DNA of 64,000 nt from Natrialba magadii ATCC 43099 (GCF_000025625.1 NC_013922.1:682001-746000), one strand, 5' to 3'; counted from the first letter of the stretch, positions 38,202 to 47,423 are shown. Made by a program: numbers and translations. The notes: generated from the sequence alone by a model not told the origin.

Positions 38202-38477
38202 ATGCTCGACGCACTCGCAGAAGGGGTCCTCATGCTGATGCAACTGACCGTCTTTGCACTGGCACTCGGACTCACCCTCATCAGCTTTCAATCGTACACG
38301 AAGAGTCAATCGAAACGACTCGAGTCGGCGTTCATCGGCTTCGCCTTCCTCAGTATGGGCGTTGCCCTGACGACGATTACGTCACAGCTCCCATCGGCCG
38401 CAACGGCGTTCTACATCGTCGAAACGATACCGTTCATCGTCGGCTTCGGCATGCTGTACGTCTCGCTGTACCGGTAG
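38202..38477 (+). CDS. small membrane protein, haloarchaeal DUF7521-like
   Basis: The 91-residue protein has three hydrophobic segments (MLMQLTVFALALGLTLISFQ; FIGFAFLSMGVALTTITSQL; AFYIVETIPFIVGFGMLYVS) with SYTKSQSKRLESA between the first two. It matches the partner proteins that usually follow ArsR-type regulators in haloarchaea, probably a membrane sensor for that regulator (inference). Confidence 0.7.
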   Translation: MLDALAEGVLMLMQLTVFALALGLTLISFQSYTKSQSKRLESAFIGFAFLSMGVALTTITSQLPSAATAFYIVETIPFIVGFGMLYVSLYR

Positions 38478-38492
38478 CCAAACACCGCCAAA

Positions 38493-39248
38493 TCACTCCG
38501 ACTCGAACGCTGGTTCTACTGTCTCGACACGCGACTCGACCCACGATACCGCCGCGTCGACCGATTCCTCGGTCGTTCCCGTGACCCGAATCCGCCCTGG
38601 TCGCTGCTCGCTGCGCGGATAGCTCCCAACACTGACGTCGAACTCGTTCGTGACGGACTCGAGTACGTCGTGCAGCGAGCCCTCGGGAGCGGGGGTGTAG
38701 ATCGTCCGCGCGATGGCCTCGCCGGAGAACTCGTCGACGACGGTGTCGAACATCGCGCGCATTTCGTCGGGGATGCCGGCGAAGACGTAGACGCCGTCGA
38801 CGACGCAGCCGGGGGCCCAGCCCTCGTCGACGACGATGGGTGTTGCACCCTCGGGGAGCGAGGCGGCAGCCTCGAGGTCGAGTTGGAGGTCGTAGTCGGC
38901 GACCAGGTCCGGGTTTTCCTCCCGGAACGCGGCGGCTTTCTCGCGCAGTCGGTCGTAAATCTCCTCGAAAACGACGAACTCGCGGTCGAGGCCGTCGGCC
39001 ACCGCGGGAACGGTGACGTCGTCGGGCGTGCCGCCGATGCCGCCGGTGACGATGATCGCGTCGAACTCGGGGTTGTCGTGCCAGCGGGCAACGGTGCTCG
39101 CGATGAGTTCGCGGTCGTCGGGCACCGTCAGAATGCGCCTGACGGTCGCGCCGCGCTCGCTGAGCCGGGCGGCGAGCCAGGAGGCGTTGGTGTTCGTCGT
39201 CTGCCCGGCGAGGAGTTCGTCGCCGACGGTGAGGAGTGCGACGTTCAT
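38493..39248 (-). CDS. CinA-like molybdopterin-binding domain protein
   Basis: The 251-residue protein starts MNVALLTVGDELLAGQTTNT. The MoCF/CinA domain spans residues 1-170, with IIVTGGIGGTPDDVT as the binding loop and VYVFAGIPDEMRAMFD as the later family motif. The C-terminal amidohydrolase domain of bacterial CinA is absent, as in many archaeal members. It may act as an ADP-ribose or NMN-related pyrophosphatase by analogy with COG1058, unverified here. Confidence 0.88.
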   Translation of the reverse strand: MNVALLTVGDELLAGQTTNTNASWLAARLSERGATVRRILTVPDDRELIASTVARWHDNPEFDAIIVTGGIGGTPDDVTVPAVADGLDREFVVFEEIYDRLREKAAAFREENPDLVADYDLQLDLEAAASLPEGATPIVVDEGWAPGCVVDGVYVFAGIPDEMRAMFDTVVDEFSGEAIARTIYTPAPEGSLHDVLESVTNEFDVSVGSYPRSEQRPGRIRVTGTTEESVDAAVSWVESRVETVEPAFESE

Positions 39249-39309
39249 ACCGACGGTTCGGGCTCGATTTAGTTAGCGTCCGCGGCTTGGCTTGCGTGGG
39301 CGGTCGTCA

Positions 39310-39987
39310 CTACGACGTAGTAGCACCGCTAGCTCCGCCGGTATCAGTCGCGTCCGGCCGTGCGCGTAGCCGTTCGATTCGCGCGCCGAACGACGGGTTT
39401 GGAGAGAACCACTCACGACCGGGGTCAGTATCGTGAGCGAACCCACCCGTCCTAACAGCGTGCTCGATGGCATCCGCGAGGACGGCAGCGCCGACTTCGT
39501 CGCCAGCCTGCCTGTCGGTGTAGAACCGCAGCCGTCTGGTCCCGGCCCATCCAAGCAGGACCATACTGAGTGCGAAGACCACACCGACAGCAACCGCGCC
39601 GCGGAAGAACGCGAGAAGGAAGCCTACAGCTGCACCGAGAAGCGGCGACATCACGACCAACGTACTGTAACAGCGTTTTTGCTCACGCCGCGCGACGACC
39701 AGTGCCGTGAGGGCCTCGTCGTCGAGTGACTCGAGTGCCGCCCGCGAGACGAACAGTACTCGGTACCGTGGCGGCCCGGCGAGGCGAGTCGTCAGGAACT
39801 GGATGTCGGAGTCGACGACGCGAACGCGGACGGAGTGTGGCTCGAGCGCCGCGGACTCGAGTACGTCTGCGAGACGCGCTCGTTCAGCGTCGGTTGGCTG
39901 GCGGACGGGCGACAGCAGCGCAACGAGAATCGGCGCTGTGAGCCAGCAGAGAAGACCGGTGAGTGGTTGTAGAATGGGTAACCACAT
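39310..39987 (-). CDS. M48-like membrane protein with lost HExxH
   Basis: The 225-residue protein starts MWLPILQPLTGLLCWLTAPI. The order of parts is M48-like: a first hydrophobic segment, a cytosolic stretch with RVLFVSRAALESLDDEALTA, two hydrophobic helices, then FYTDRQAGDEVGA, resembling the third-ligand region. Where HExxH should follow DDEALTAL the sequence is VVARREQKR, so zinc catalysis is not expected. A frame upstream to 40068 crosses the next promoter and is not chosen. It is divergent from the toxin-antitoxin pair. Confidence 0.65.
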   Translation of the reverse strand: MWLPILQPLTGLLCWLTAPILVALLSPVRQPTDAERARLADVLESAALEPHSVRVRVVDSDIQFLTTRLAGPPRYRVLFVSRAALESLDDEALTALVVARREQKRCYSTLVVMSPLLGAAVGFLLAFFRGAVAVGVVFALSMVLLGWAGTRRLRFYTDRQAGDEVGAAVLADAIEHAVRTGGFAHDTDPGREWFSPNPSFGARIERLRARPDATDTGGASGATTS

Positions 39988-40030
39988 ATATCGGGGAACG
40001 TTTTTACTTTCGCCCACCGCACACCGAGGT

Positions 40031-40261
40031 ATGTCAGACGTAGCGCTTGACGACCGCGGCCGTCTCACACTCCCAAAGGAGATTCGAGAACGGTACGGCG
40101 AACGCTACCACATCGTGCAGCTTCACGACGGAATCAAGCTCGTACCAGTTGCCGAGGACCCACTCGAGGCGCTCCGAGACGAATTCGAGGATGTTGAGAA
40201 GTCGGCCGACGAACTTCGCGACGGTGCACGAGATCTAGTCCTCGACGAGGCCAACCGATAG
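40031..40261 (+). CDS. AbrB/MazE-type antitoxin
   Basis: The 76-residue protein starts MSDVALDDRGRLTLPKEIRE. The swapped-hairpin AbrB DNA-binding motif covers residues 1-45 (GRLTLPKEIRERYG; IKLVPV), and the acidic helical tail probably binds the toxin. The stop TAG abuts the ATG of the PIN gene at 40262 with no spacing, so the two are translationally coupled. It probably represses the operon. Confidence 0.88.
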   Translation: MSDVALDDRGRLTLPKEIRERYGERYHIVQLHDGIKLVPVAEDPLEALRDEFEDVEKSADELRDGARDLVLDEANR

Positions 40262-40636
40262 ATGTACGCAGAAACCGACTTTCTACTGGCGCTCATCAAG
40301 GACGAGGACTGGCTCGGAGATGCTGCCGAGACAGTGTATCGCGCGCACCAGGACGAACTGTGGACCTCTCAGTTCACGCTCATCGAACTCCTGATGGTCG
40401 CCTACCGGGAGGACCGAGACACCGAACGCGTCGTTTCGAACGCCGCCAACCTCGTCGAGGTACGCGGTGACGTAGACACCGTCGTCGCCGCAGCAACGTA
40501 CGTCGAAGACCACGGGTTCACGCCGTACGATGCGCTCCACCTCGTCGAATCGAGCGGTGAGACGATCGTCTCGACTGACGACACGTACGCAGACGTAACT
40601 TCCCGACTCGACCTGAAAACGGTCGCCGAAGAGTGA
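40262..40636 (+). CDS. PIN-domain ribonuclease toxin (VapC-like)
   Basis: The 124-residue protein starts MYAETDFLLALIKDEDWLGD. PIN-domain acids are visible in AETDFLLAL (Asp 5), QFTLIELLMVAY (Glu), FTPYDALHLV (Asp) and IVSTDDTY (Asp). Family members cleave tRNA or rRNA in a Mg-dependent way and are held inactive by their antitoxin. It is paired with the AbrB-type gene directly upstream. Confidence 0.88.
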   Translation: MYAETDFLLALIKDEDWLGDAAETVYRAHQDELWTSQFTLIELLMVAYREDRDTERVVSNAANLVEVRGDVDTVVAAATYVEDHGFTPYDALHLVESSGETIVSTDDTYADVTSRLDLKTVAEE

Positions 40637-40678
40637 TGCTCCGCAATCCCTAAACGCGACTCCTTCCAATAGCCATCA

Positions 40679-42223
40679 ATGAGCGACTGGACCGAGACGT
40701 ACCGCCCGACGACGCTGTCGGAGGTACGCGGGAACAACAAGGCCCGTGACAAACTCAAAGAGTGGGCCGAGACCTGGGACGACCATCAGGACGCGGTGAT
40801 CGTCCACGGGAGCCCCGGCGTCGGGAAGACCTCGGCCGCCCACGCGCTGGCGAACGATCTGGGATGGCCCGTGATGGAACTCAACGCCAGCGACAGCCGC
40901 GGAGCCGACGTCATCGAGCGCATCGCCGGCGAGGCCGCAAAGAGCGGGACACTCACCGGCGGCGAGTCGGGCCGACGGCTGGTCATTCTGGACGAAGCGG
41001 ACAACTTCCACGGCAACGCCGACTACGGCGGCTCACGGGAGGTCACCCGCGTCGTCAAGAGCGCAAACCAGCCGATAGTGCTCGTGGCCAACGAGTTCTA
41101 CGACATGAGCCAGAGCCTCCGCAACGCCTGCGAGACGATCGAGTTCCGCGACGTTTCGAAGCGCTCGATCGTCCCCGTTTTGCGGGATATCTGCCGCCGC
41201 GAGGACATCGAGTTCGAGGACGACGCCCTGCAGAAGATCGCCGAAGACACGAGCGGCGACCTTCGTTCCGCGGTCAACGACCTCCAGGCAGTCGCCGAGG
41301 AAGCCGAGCGACTGACCGTCGACGACGTGGTGACTGGTGACCGTGACACAACGGAAGGCATCTTCGACTTTCTGGACACGCTCATCAAGGAAGAAGACGC
41401 CGAAGGAGCACTCAAAGCGTCCTACGACGTCGACGAGAATCCAGACGAGATGCTGAACTGGATCGAAGATAACGTCCCCAAGGACTACCAGGGTGCTGAA
41501 CTGGCGGACGCCTACGAGTTCCTCGCGAACGCCGACCGCTGGCTGGGTCGGGTTCGCTCGACGCAGAACTACTCGTTCTGGCGCTACGCCTCGGACAACA
41601 TGACTGCCGGCGTCGCGGCCTCCCGCCGCGAGCCGAAAGGCGGCTGGACCCGGTACGGACCACCGAGCTACTGGCGGAAACTCGGCAGCAGCAAGGGCAC
41701 GCGCAAGACACGCGACGCAATCGCCGAGCGGATCGCCGAGCGCGAGGGGACGAGTGTCGGGACCGCCCGCCGAGAGATCATGCCGTTCCTCTCGGCAATG
41801 ACTCACCACTGCAAGAATCGGGACCTGACCGTGCAAATGGCCGCGGCGTACGAACTCGACGAGAAGGAGGTCTCGTTCGTGACGGGAAGTGGAAAGAGCA
41901 CCAACAAGGTCCAGTCGATTGTTGAGGACGCCGAAGAGCTGCTCACCGAGCAGACGGTCGAACACTCCGGCTCTGCGTTCTTCGATACGTCCGATTCGGA
42001 CAGCGATTCAACAGCGGCGACGGACGCGGAGTCGCTGGCCGACGACGAGGCGTCCCAGGCAGCCAGCGATGGCCAGGGACAGGGACAAGGACAGGAAACG
42101 CTCGTCTCTGCGGGTGAAGACGGGACCGGTTCGTCCAGCGAAGAACCGGATGACGAACCTGCCGAAACGGGTTCCCCAGACGAGACCGACGACGATCAGT
42201 CCGGCCTGAACGACTTCTTCTGA
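40679..42223 (+). CDS. rfcL: replication factor C large subunit
   Basis: The 514-residue protein starts MSDWTETYRPTTLSEVRGNN. It has Walker A HGSPGVGKTSAAHAL, Walker B LVILDEADNFHG (the RFC box), sensor 1 VLVANEFYDM and the SRC-like sensor 2 area. The collar domain follows at about residues 240-420. The C-terminal 90 residues are acidic and Gln/Gly-rich, ending DDDQSGLNDFF, a probable PCNA-interacting (PIP) motif with QSGLNDFF. It loads the sliding clamp with RfcS. Confidence 0.95.
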   Translation: MSDWTETYRPTTLSEVRGNNKARDKLKEWAETWDDHQDAVIVHGSPGVGKTSAAHALANDLGWPVMELNASDSRGADVIERIAGEAAKSGTLTGGESGRRLVILDEADNFHGNADYGGSREVTRVVKSANQPIVLVANEFYDMSQSLRNACETIEFRDVSKRSIVPVLRDICRREDIEFEDDALQKIAEDTSGDLRSAVNDLQAVAEEAERLTVDDVVTGDRDTTEGIFDFLDTLIKEEDAEGALKASYDVDENPDEMLNWIEDNVPKDYQGAELADAYEFLANADRWLGRVRSTQNYSFWRYASDNMTAGVAASRREPKGGWTRYGPPSYWRKLGSSKGTRKTRDAIAERIAEREGTSVGTARREIMPFLSAMTHHCKNRDLTVQMAAAYELDEKEVSFVTGSGKSTNKVQSIVEDAEELLTEQTVEHSGSAFFDTSDSDSDSTAATDAESLADDEASQAASDGQGQGQGQETLVSAGEDGTGSSSEEPDDEPAETGSPDETDDDQSGLNDFF

Positions 42224-42382
42224 TCAACCTCGTCCAACTTGGCCGTCTATAGCGTCTCCAGTGACAACAATCCCACTTCTGTGAGGTGTAGAAAGACCTA
42301 TACGTCACCCGTGGACACGTCGTCATAATCGCGGTTCGGCTCGGTGGGTACCGCCCTGGCCCCGTTCCGCACGAGCAGGTCC

Positions 42383-43117
42383 ATGACCGACAAGAACGAC
42401 TGCACAACAGGTGATCGTGATGACGACGCCCCCACAACAGGTGCCAACGACGCTGACAGCTTCACAGCAGGCACCGGTGAGGAAGACGTTATTGGCAGCG
42501 AGACTGAGACCGAGACCGGCATCGACACCGGGAGCGAGAACCAGAGCGATACCACAACGAAACCAAATCTTCGGAAAGCACTCCTGTTACTCCTCGTCGG
42601 TGCCGGCGTCATCTGGCTCGGTTACTCCGACTACACCACCCAGGAGGAGCGCCTCGAGAACGCAGTCGAGGTCGACGCCGAAATCGTCGAGACGGACGTC
42701 GACCGACGAAGTTCAAGCAGCGGCAGTAGCGGTTCCACGTACTACCCCGTCGTCGAATTTGAATACAGCTACGAGGAGTCGACGTACACCAGTTCGAATC
42801 TCCACGCGAGTGACTCTCGCAGCGGGCACTCGAGTCGGTCGGCAGCCCAGTCGATCGTTGCGGAGTACCCAGAAGGTGAACAGGTGACGGCGTATCTCGA
42901 TCCGAGCGAGCCCGAAACGGCGTTTCTCGAGACTGAAGAGTCGAATAGCCCCTTCCTCTGGATGGGCGTCGGTGTGCTCTTTGTGCTCGCTGGTGGTAGT
43001 ATGGTTGTGAAGGGACAGGTAGGGACGGGAGGGGATAATGGCGAGGACGACGATAAAGTAGAGGCTTGGGCAGAGGACAAAAACGGGGATCGGGACCAGC
43101 AGACAAAGTGGCAGTAG
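42383..43117 (+). CDS. DUF3592 domain membrane protein
   Basis: The 244-residue protein starts MTDKNDCTTGDRDDDAPTTG. An acidic disordered N-terminus of about 60 residues leads to a first helix (ALLLLLVGAGVIWLGYSD), an external beta domain of about 110 residues (YYPVVEFEYSYEESTY; VTAYLDPSEPETAFLE), and a second helix (FLWMGVGVLFVLAGGSMVVK). This is the DUF3592 plan. Its function is unknown. Confidence 0.8.
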   Translation: MTDKNDCTTGDRDDDAPTTGANDADSFTAGTGEEDVIGSETETETGIDTGSENQSDTTTKPNLRKALLLLLVGAGVIWLGYSDYTTQEERLENAVEVDAEIVETDVDRRSSSSGSSGSTYYPVVEFEYSYEESTYTSSNLHASDSRSGHSSRSAAQSIVAEYPEGEQVTAYLDPSEPETAFLETEESNSPFLWMGVGVLFVLAGGSMVVKGQVGTGGDNGEDDDKVEAWAEDKNGDRDQQTKWQ

Positions 43118-43215
43118 CACAGGAAAGTGGGTAACTCTCGTGTAGAGAAACGCTGAGCGAGAACGGGCGGGGAACGAGGGCCGTGACCGAAGCCAGCCGA
43201 CACACCCAACGGCTG

Positions 43216-44451
43216 CTACAACAACCCGAGTTCAGAGCCGACCGTCCGGAACGACTCCAGACACGTAATAATGTCGTCGCGGTCGTGAGTCGCGATCGGC
43301 GCGACGCGGAGTCGACTCTCGCCTTCCGGCACCGCAGGCGGCCGAATCGGCGGGACGACGATCCCGCGGGCGCGAAGCCCGTCCGCGAACGCGAGCGCGT
43401 CTCGCTGGTCACCGACAATCACTGGGAGAATCTGGGACTCACCTGGGATCGAGAATCCCATCGTCTCGAGTCCGTCCCGAAGATGCGCGACGTTCTCCCA
43501 GAGCTGTTCGCGCGCCTCACTGTGGCGTGCGAGGTGGAGTGCCTCGCTCGCGGCCGCGGCCGCCGTCGGTGCGAGACCGGTCGAGAAGGCGAACGAGCGG
43601 GCCTCGTTGAGCAGACTCTCGATGAGCGCGTCGCTGCCGGCGACGTAGCCGCCCTGGCTCGCGAGCGCCTTCGAGAGCGTTCCCATCTGGATGTGAACCC
43701 GGTCCTCGAGCCCCTCCGCCTGCACGACGCCGCCGCCGTCCGCGTAGAGACCGGTTGCGTGGGCCTCGTCGACCATTACCCACGCGCCGAACTCCTCGGC
43801 CAGGTCGCAGATTGCCGAGAGCGGGGCGACGGTGCCGTCGACGCTGAAGACGGTGTCCGTGACGATGAGCCAGGATTCGTCTTCGGTGCCCGCGTCCGCA
43901 TTCGTGCTGTCAGCAACTGCGGCACGGGACTCGAGTGCATCGCGCAGACTCGCCGGATCGCAGTGGTCGTAGACGATGGTCTCGCAGTCGGCGAGTCGGC
44001 AGCCGTCGATGAGGCTCGCGTGGTTGCGTTCGTCGGAGAAAATAACGTCCGGCTCGAGTGCGGTGATCGTGCCGACGTTCGCGGCGTAGCCGGAGGAGAA
44101 CGCGAGCGCGCGCTCGGTACCCTTGGTTTCGGCGAGCAGGCGCTCCAGATCGTGGTGGACCATGGTATCGCCGGTGATGATACGGCTCGCACCGGCACCA
44201 GTACCGACGGTGGCGGCGGCCTGTCGGGCCGCGTCCTGCACCCGCTGGTCGTCTGTCAGCCCGAGGTAGTTGTTCGAGGAGAAGACGAGCGCTTCATCGG
44301 TGTCGAGCACCGGCAGGTCACCGCCGGCGGCGTCTGCGAAGTACCCGCGCTCGGCGACCCGATCGACGGGGGAGAGCGTCCGTTTTTGCGCGCGTTCCTC
44401 GAGTGATCCCAGCCGGGCCTCGAGGTCGAACCCGCGGTCGCAGTCTTCCAT
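43216..44451 (-). CDS. bioF: 8-amino-7-oxononanoate synthase-like PLP enzyme
   Basis: The 411-residue protein starts MEDCDRGFDLEARLGSLEER. Signatures of the alpha-oxoamine synthase family are ALVFSSNNYLGLTDD, the PLP-contacting VMVDEAHATGLYADGGG, and the Schiff-base Lys in GTLSKALASQGGYVAG. Substrate-specific residues do not clearly separate BioF from 2-amino-3-ketobutyrate CoA ligase by eye, and no other biotin genes are adjacent, so the symbol is provisional. It ends 89 bp upstream of the RuBisCO stop side, on the same strand. Confidence 0.8.
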   Translation of the reverse strand: MEDCDRGFDLEARLGSLEERAQKRTLSPVDRVAERGYFADAAGGDLPVLDTDEALVFSSNNYLGLTDDQRVQDAARQAAATVGTGAGASRIITGDTMVHHDLERLLAETKGTERALAFSSGYAANVGTITALEPDVIFSDERNHASLIDGCRLADCETIVYDHCDPASLRDALESRAAVADSTNADAGTEDESWLIVTDTVFSVDGTVAPLSAICDLAEEFGAWVMVDEAHATGLYADGGGVVQAEGLEDRVHIQMGTLSKALASQGGYVAGSDALIESLLNEARSFAFSTGLAPTAAAAASEALHLARHSEAREQLWENVAHLRDGLETMGFSIPGESQILPVIVGDQRDALAFADGLRARGIVVPPIRPPAVPEGESRLRVAPIATHDRDDIITCLESFRTVGSELGLL

Positions 44452-44539
44452 TCGCCTGAAGGGAGTCCGTGGCGTGGTTTTACTCTCACGGTTCCGTTTC
44501 CATAGGGTTCCTGTCACGATCGGCGCGATGCGTTCCTCC

Positions 44540-45796
44540 CTATCGCGGCGTTTCAGCGCCCCACTTCTTGAGTGCGGTCGCGAGTTCGGCGTGTGCAGGA
44601 TCCTGTGCGTACTCTTCAAGTGGGACGCCGTCGAGACTCGCGTCGGTGGCCTGCCGGAGCGCTTTCGCGCCGGCGTGGGTGCCGTCGGGGTGACCGTGGA
44701 TGCCGCCCCCGGCCTGAACGCAGATATCGGTGCCGAGCGCGTCGATGAGTTGGTCGACGACGCCGGGGTGGAGGCCGCCGGAGGCGACGGGGAGGACGGG
44801 ATTTAGCCCGTGACAGTTGCCGTGGAGCCAGTCGTTGATTCCCGGCGTGTCCTCGTTTGCGAGTTTGCCGAGGCCAGCGGTGCCGGTGTGGATGTGATCG
44901 ACGCCGCAGAGGCGGGAAATCTGTGCGATGACGCGCATCGAGACGCCGTGGTGGTCCATGCGGTCGAAGGCGGCGTGCATGGCCCGGTGGGCGTGAATCG
45001 CGAGTCCGTGTTTCTCACACCGGTCGCGAACGCTCTGGACGGCCGACCAGCCGCAGGTGATGATGTCGACCATCACAAAACCCCCGCCGTGTTCGTCGAC
45101 GAGGTCGACGCGCTCTAGCATTTCGTTCGTCTCCGCCGTAACGTTCACGAGGTAGTCCTTGCGCTCGCCGACGTCCTCCTCGACGCGGTCGCGAGCGGCG
45201 AGACTCTCTGCGAGGCGGTCCTCGAACGGGTTGAAGTCCTGGTCAGTGAGGTTCTCGTCGTCCTTCAACAGGTCGACGCCGCCGCGCCAGGCCTCCTCGC
45301 CGACGCGAACGTGGGCGTCCGTCGAGAGGCCTACCTTGGGTTTCGGGACCGTCGCCAGAATCGGCCGGTCACCAGCGTCGAGTTTCTCGCGGGCAACGCT
45401 CGTGCCGAACTGCGGGCCGGGGAAGCCCGACGTAATCGACTCGGGCCACTTGCAGTCCTCAAGTCGGATTGCGTCGACGGCTTTCATACCCATAATGTTC
45501 CCCGCAATACAGGAGAGGATCTGTGGCATACTGCCCGCCTCGAACAGTTCCGCGGGGTAGGCGACGGTAATCTCGTCGCCATCGATCCCGTAGGCGACTG
45601 CGCCGAGATGGGTCAGTTCGTCCTCGTCGACGTGCAGGGCGGCCCAGGTGCCGTTCGAAGACTCCGAAGCGACGCGACTCGCGGCGGCCTCCATCGACAT
45701 GTCTTCGGCCGGATCGATGCGGAAGGTACAGACGAGGTCAGTCGAATCAGGGTTGTACTCGCGGTCGAGGAAATCGTCGTACTCGATGCCAGTCAT
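44540..45796 (-). CDS. rbcL: ribulose-1,5-bisphosphate carboxylase, form III
   Basis: The protein has 418 residues from the ATG at 45796 (MTGIEYDDFLDREYNPDSTD); an in-frame ATG at 45811 adds five residues, but the likely TATA (ctattagtc, near 45829) favours the shorter start. Catalytic motifs are complete: VPKPKVGL, GGVDLLKDDENLTDQ (carbamylated Lys with Asp-Glu), HAHRAMHAAF, HTGTAGLGK and SGGLHPG. Form III enzymes act in archaeal nucleoside monophosphate salvage, turning ribulose bisphosphate from AMP into 3-phosphoglycerate. The partner genes of that pathway are not in the window. Confidence 0.93.
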   Translation of the reverse strand: MTGIEYDDFLDREYNPDSTDLVCTFRIDPAEDMSMEAAASRVASESSNGTWAALHVDEDELTHLGAVAYGIDGDEITVAYPAELFEAGSMPQILSCIAGNIMGMKAVDAIRLEDCKWPESITSGFPGPQFGTSVAREKLDAGDRPILATVPKPKVGLSTDAHVRVGEEAWRGGVDLLKDDENLTDQDFNPFEDRLAESLAARDRVEEDVGERKDYLVNVTAETNEMLERVDLVDEHGGGFVMVDIITCGWSAVQSVRDRCEKHGLAIHAHRAMHAAFDRMDHHGVSMRVIAQISRLCGVDHIHTGTAGLGKLANEDTPGINDWLHGNCHGLNPVLPVASGGLHPGVVDQLIDALGTDICVQAGGGIHGHPDGTHAGAKALRQATDASLDGVPLEEYAQDPAHAELATALKKWGAETPR

Positions 45797-46137
45797 GGTA
45801 GTCTTTGACATTCTTCGCGCCGACTAATAGTGTTTGCGCGGATTTCGCTGGTTGAAGTCGAGCTGTGTGACCACAGGAACGGGTGGTTTCACTACCGCTA
45901 TCGGCCCCATGACCGGTTTAGCCACCTGTCACTGAGTCGAATCTCGAGTGTTTGGGGTAGCCGCCTAGCGGTCGGTGTCGACACGGACGAAATGAAAAGT
46001 GATCATTCGTCCACCCCACCACCACAGTCCGGGCGAGAACGGCCAGTACACTAATACAGTACGTCTCGTGTCGAACGTGACAGGAAAAATTGCAAAAATT
46101 AATTAGCTGTTATAATACATTGTGAATGTGAGCGTGC
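45797..46137. other. divergent intergenic region rbcL / acidic protein
   Basis: These 341 bp carry the rbcL promoter on the left and, on the right, an AT-rich stretch with ttataatac about 25 bp before 46138, a good archaeal TATA box for the acidic protein. No gene is seen between them. Confidence 0.5.
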
Positions 46138-46977
46138 ATGACCGATAGTACAATCGACGACAACGCGGGGAATGGCGGCGTCGATGTCGGCGGACGCGGG
46201 ACGGATCTCTTCGGTGAGATGACCGACGACGTGTTCGACGAACCGACAGTCGATGGCGACGAGGCTGGAGACACCAGCGAGGCCAGCGACGATGAAGCTG
46301 GGGGAACTGGGGAGACCAGTGAGTCCGACGAAACCGAGACTGGGACAACCAGTGCGGTCAGCGACGGCGTCGCCGACCAGACCGCAGCCTCCGTTTTCGG
46401 TCAACTCAAAAGCGATGACGAGACTGCCGTCGACGACGTCCTCGACGACGACAGTCCGGACGACATCATCGCAAGCGCTGACGAGGAACCTACTGAGCAT
46501 CCTGACGACGACCTCGAGGACCTCCTCGCAGACGAAGGGGAACTCGAGGAACTGTTGCTCACGGGTCGAACGAAAGAACAGGAGTTCCTCTGGGTCGAAA
46601 CGGGCGACGCAGCGGAGGACAGCGAGACAGAGGAGGAGTCGGAAGTGGAGACAGAATCCGAATCCGAATCTGAATCTGGTCCCGAATCTGAGACCGGAGC
46701 ACCAACAGAAACCGAACCAGAATCGGATACGCCCGACACAGACGGATCGGTCGATGCACATGCGGTCGCTGACGACGCGCCTATTGACTCCCCGGCGGTT
46801 ACCGACGATCCGAGTACGGACCGCGCTAGCGACGAGACGGACGACGAGCGTGGTGTCGACGAATTGGTAGACAACGAGAGTAGCGACGACACCGACACCG
46901 ACACTGACGCCGACACCGACACTGACACCGACGGCGTCCTCACCCGCCTCCGCGCGACCGTCGGCAACCTCTTTTAA
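46138..46977 (+). CDS. acidic, mostly disordered hypothetical protein
   Basis: The 279-residue protein is dominated by Asp, Glu, Ser and Thr. A semi-ordered core near residues 80-150 (AASVFGQLKSDDETAVDDVL and DDLEDLLADEGELEELLL) and a short amphipathic C-terminal helix (GVLTRLRATVGNLF) are the only hydrophobic parts. The long Asp-Thr and Glu-Ser runs are encoded by hexamer repeats. No family is recognised; a scaffold or membrane-peripheral role through the C-terminal helix is possible. Confidence 0.65.
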   Translation: MTDSTIDDNAGNGGVDVGGRGTDLFGEMTDDVFDEPTVDGDEAGDTSEASDDEAGGTGETSESDETETGTTSAVSDGVADQTAASVFGQLKSDDETAVDDVLDDDSPDDIIASADEEPTEHPDDDLEDLLADEGELEELLLTGRTKEQEFLWVETGDAAEDSETEEESEVETESESESESGPESETGAPTETEPESDTPDTDGSVDAHAVADDAPIDSPAVTDDPSTDRASDETDDERGVDELVDNESSDDTDTDTDADTDTDTDGVLTRLRATVGNLF

Positions 46978-47132
46978 TCGCTATCGGGCACTCTCGTGTC
47001 GACTCGACGCCCCGCACGACGCTCGCCACTACCCACACCCTGCCCCTGGAGAGGCAGGTGGTAACGGCTAGTCGTTGACATCTAGTGTGATAACCGGATA
47101 CACCTTTACGTACTCGAGTGGGGCGTGCTACC

Positions 47133-47423
47133 ATGGGGAAAGAATACCGAACGACGCCCGAACCACCAGAAGAGCCCACAGAACGGAGCTTCACAGACGC
47201 GGACGAGTCGGTGACGGCGGTGCGACGCGGTGCCTGGGTTGCAACCTCGTCGCTGTTCGGTCTCGCGTTTCTCGTCGTCGCACTGATGCAGGTGACGCGA
47301 CTGGTTGCGACGTCCTCACCCTACGACGGATTTGGTCTCGTCGACGGCTTCGTGATCGGTGTCGTCGTCCTCGCGTTTATCGCGGGGCTGGTCATCGGCC
47401 GCCGCGAACTCGCAGCAGGATAG
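47133..47423 (+). CDS. hypothetical two-helix membrane protein
   Basis: The 96-residue protein starts MGKEYRTTPEPPEEPTERSF. A hydrophilic N-terminus of about 32 residues precedes two hydrophobic segments (VATSSLFGLAFLVVALMQVT and FVIGVVVLAFIAGLVIGRRE). The family is unknown. It lies upstream of the DNA methyltransferase gene on the same strand, 192 bp away. Confidence 0.65.
   Translation: MGKEYRTTPEPPEEPTERSFTDADESVTAVRRGAWVATSSLFGLAFLVVALMQVTRLVATSSPYDGFGLVDGFVIGVVVLAFIAGLVIGRRELAAG

Noticed and set aside
45803-45822. ttgacattcttcgcgcc resembling the IS end at 10906 and 30545
   Set aside because: Several mismatches and no flanking hairpin; it also overlaps the rbcL start region, so chance similarity is likelier.
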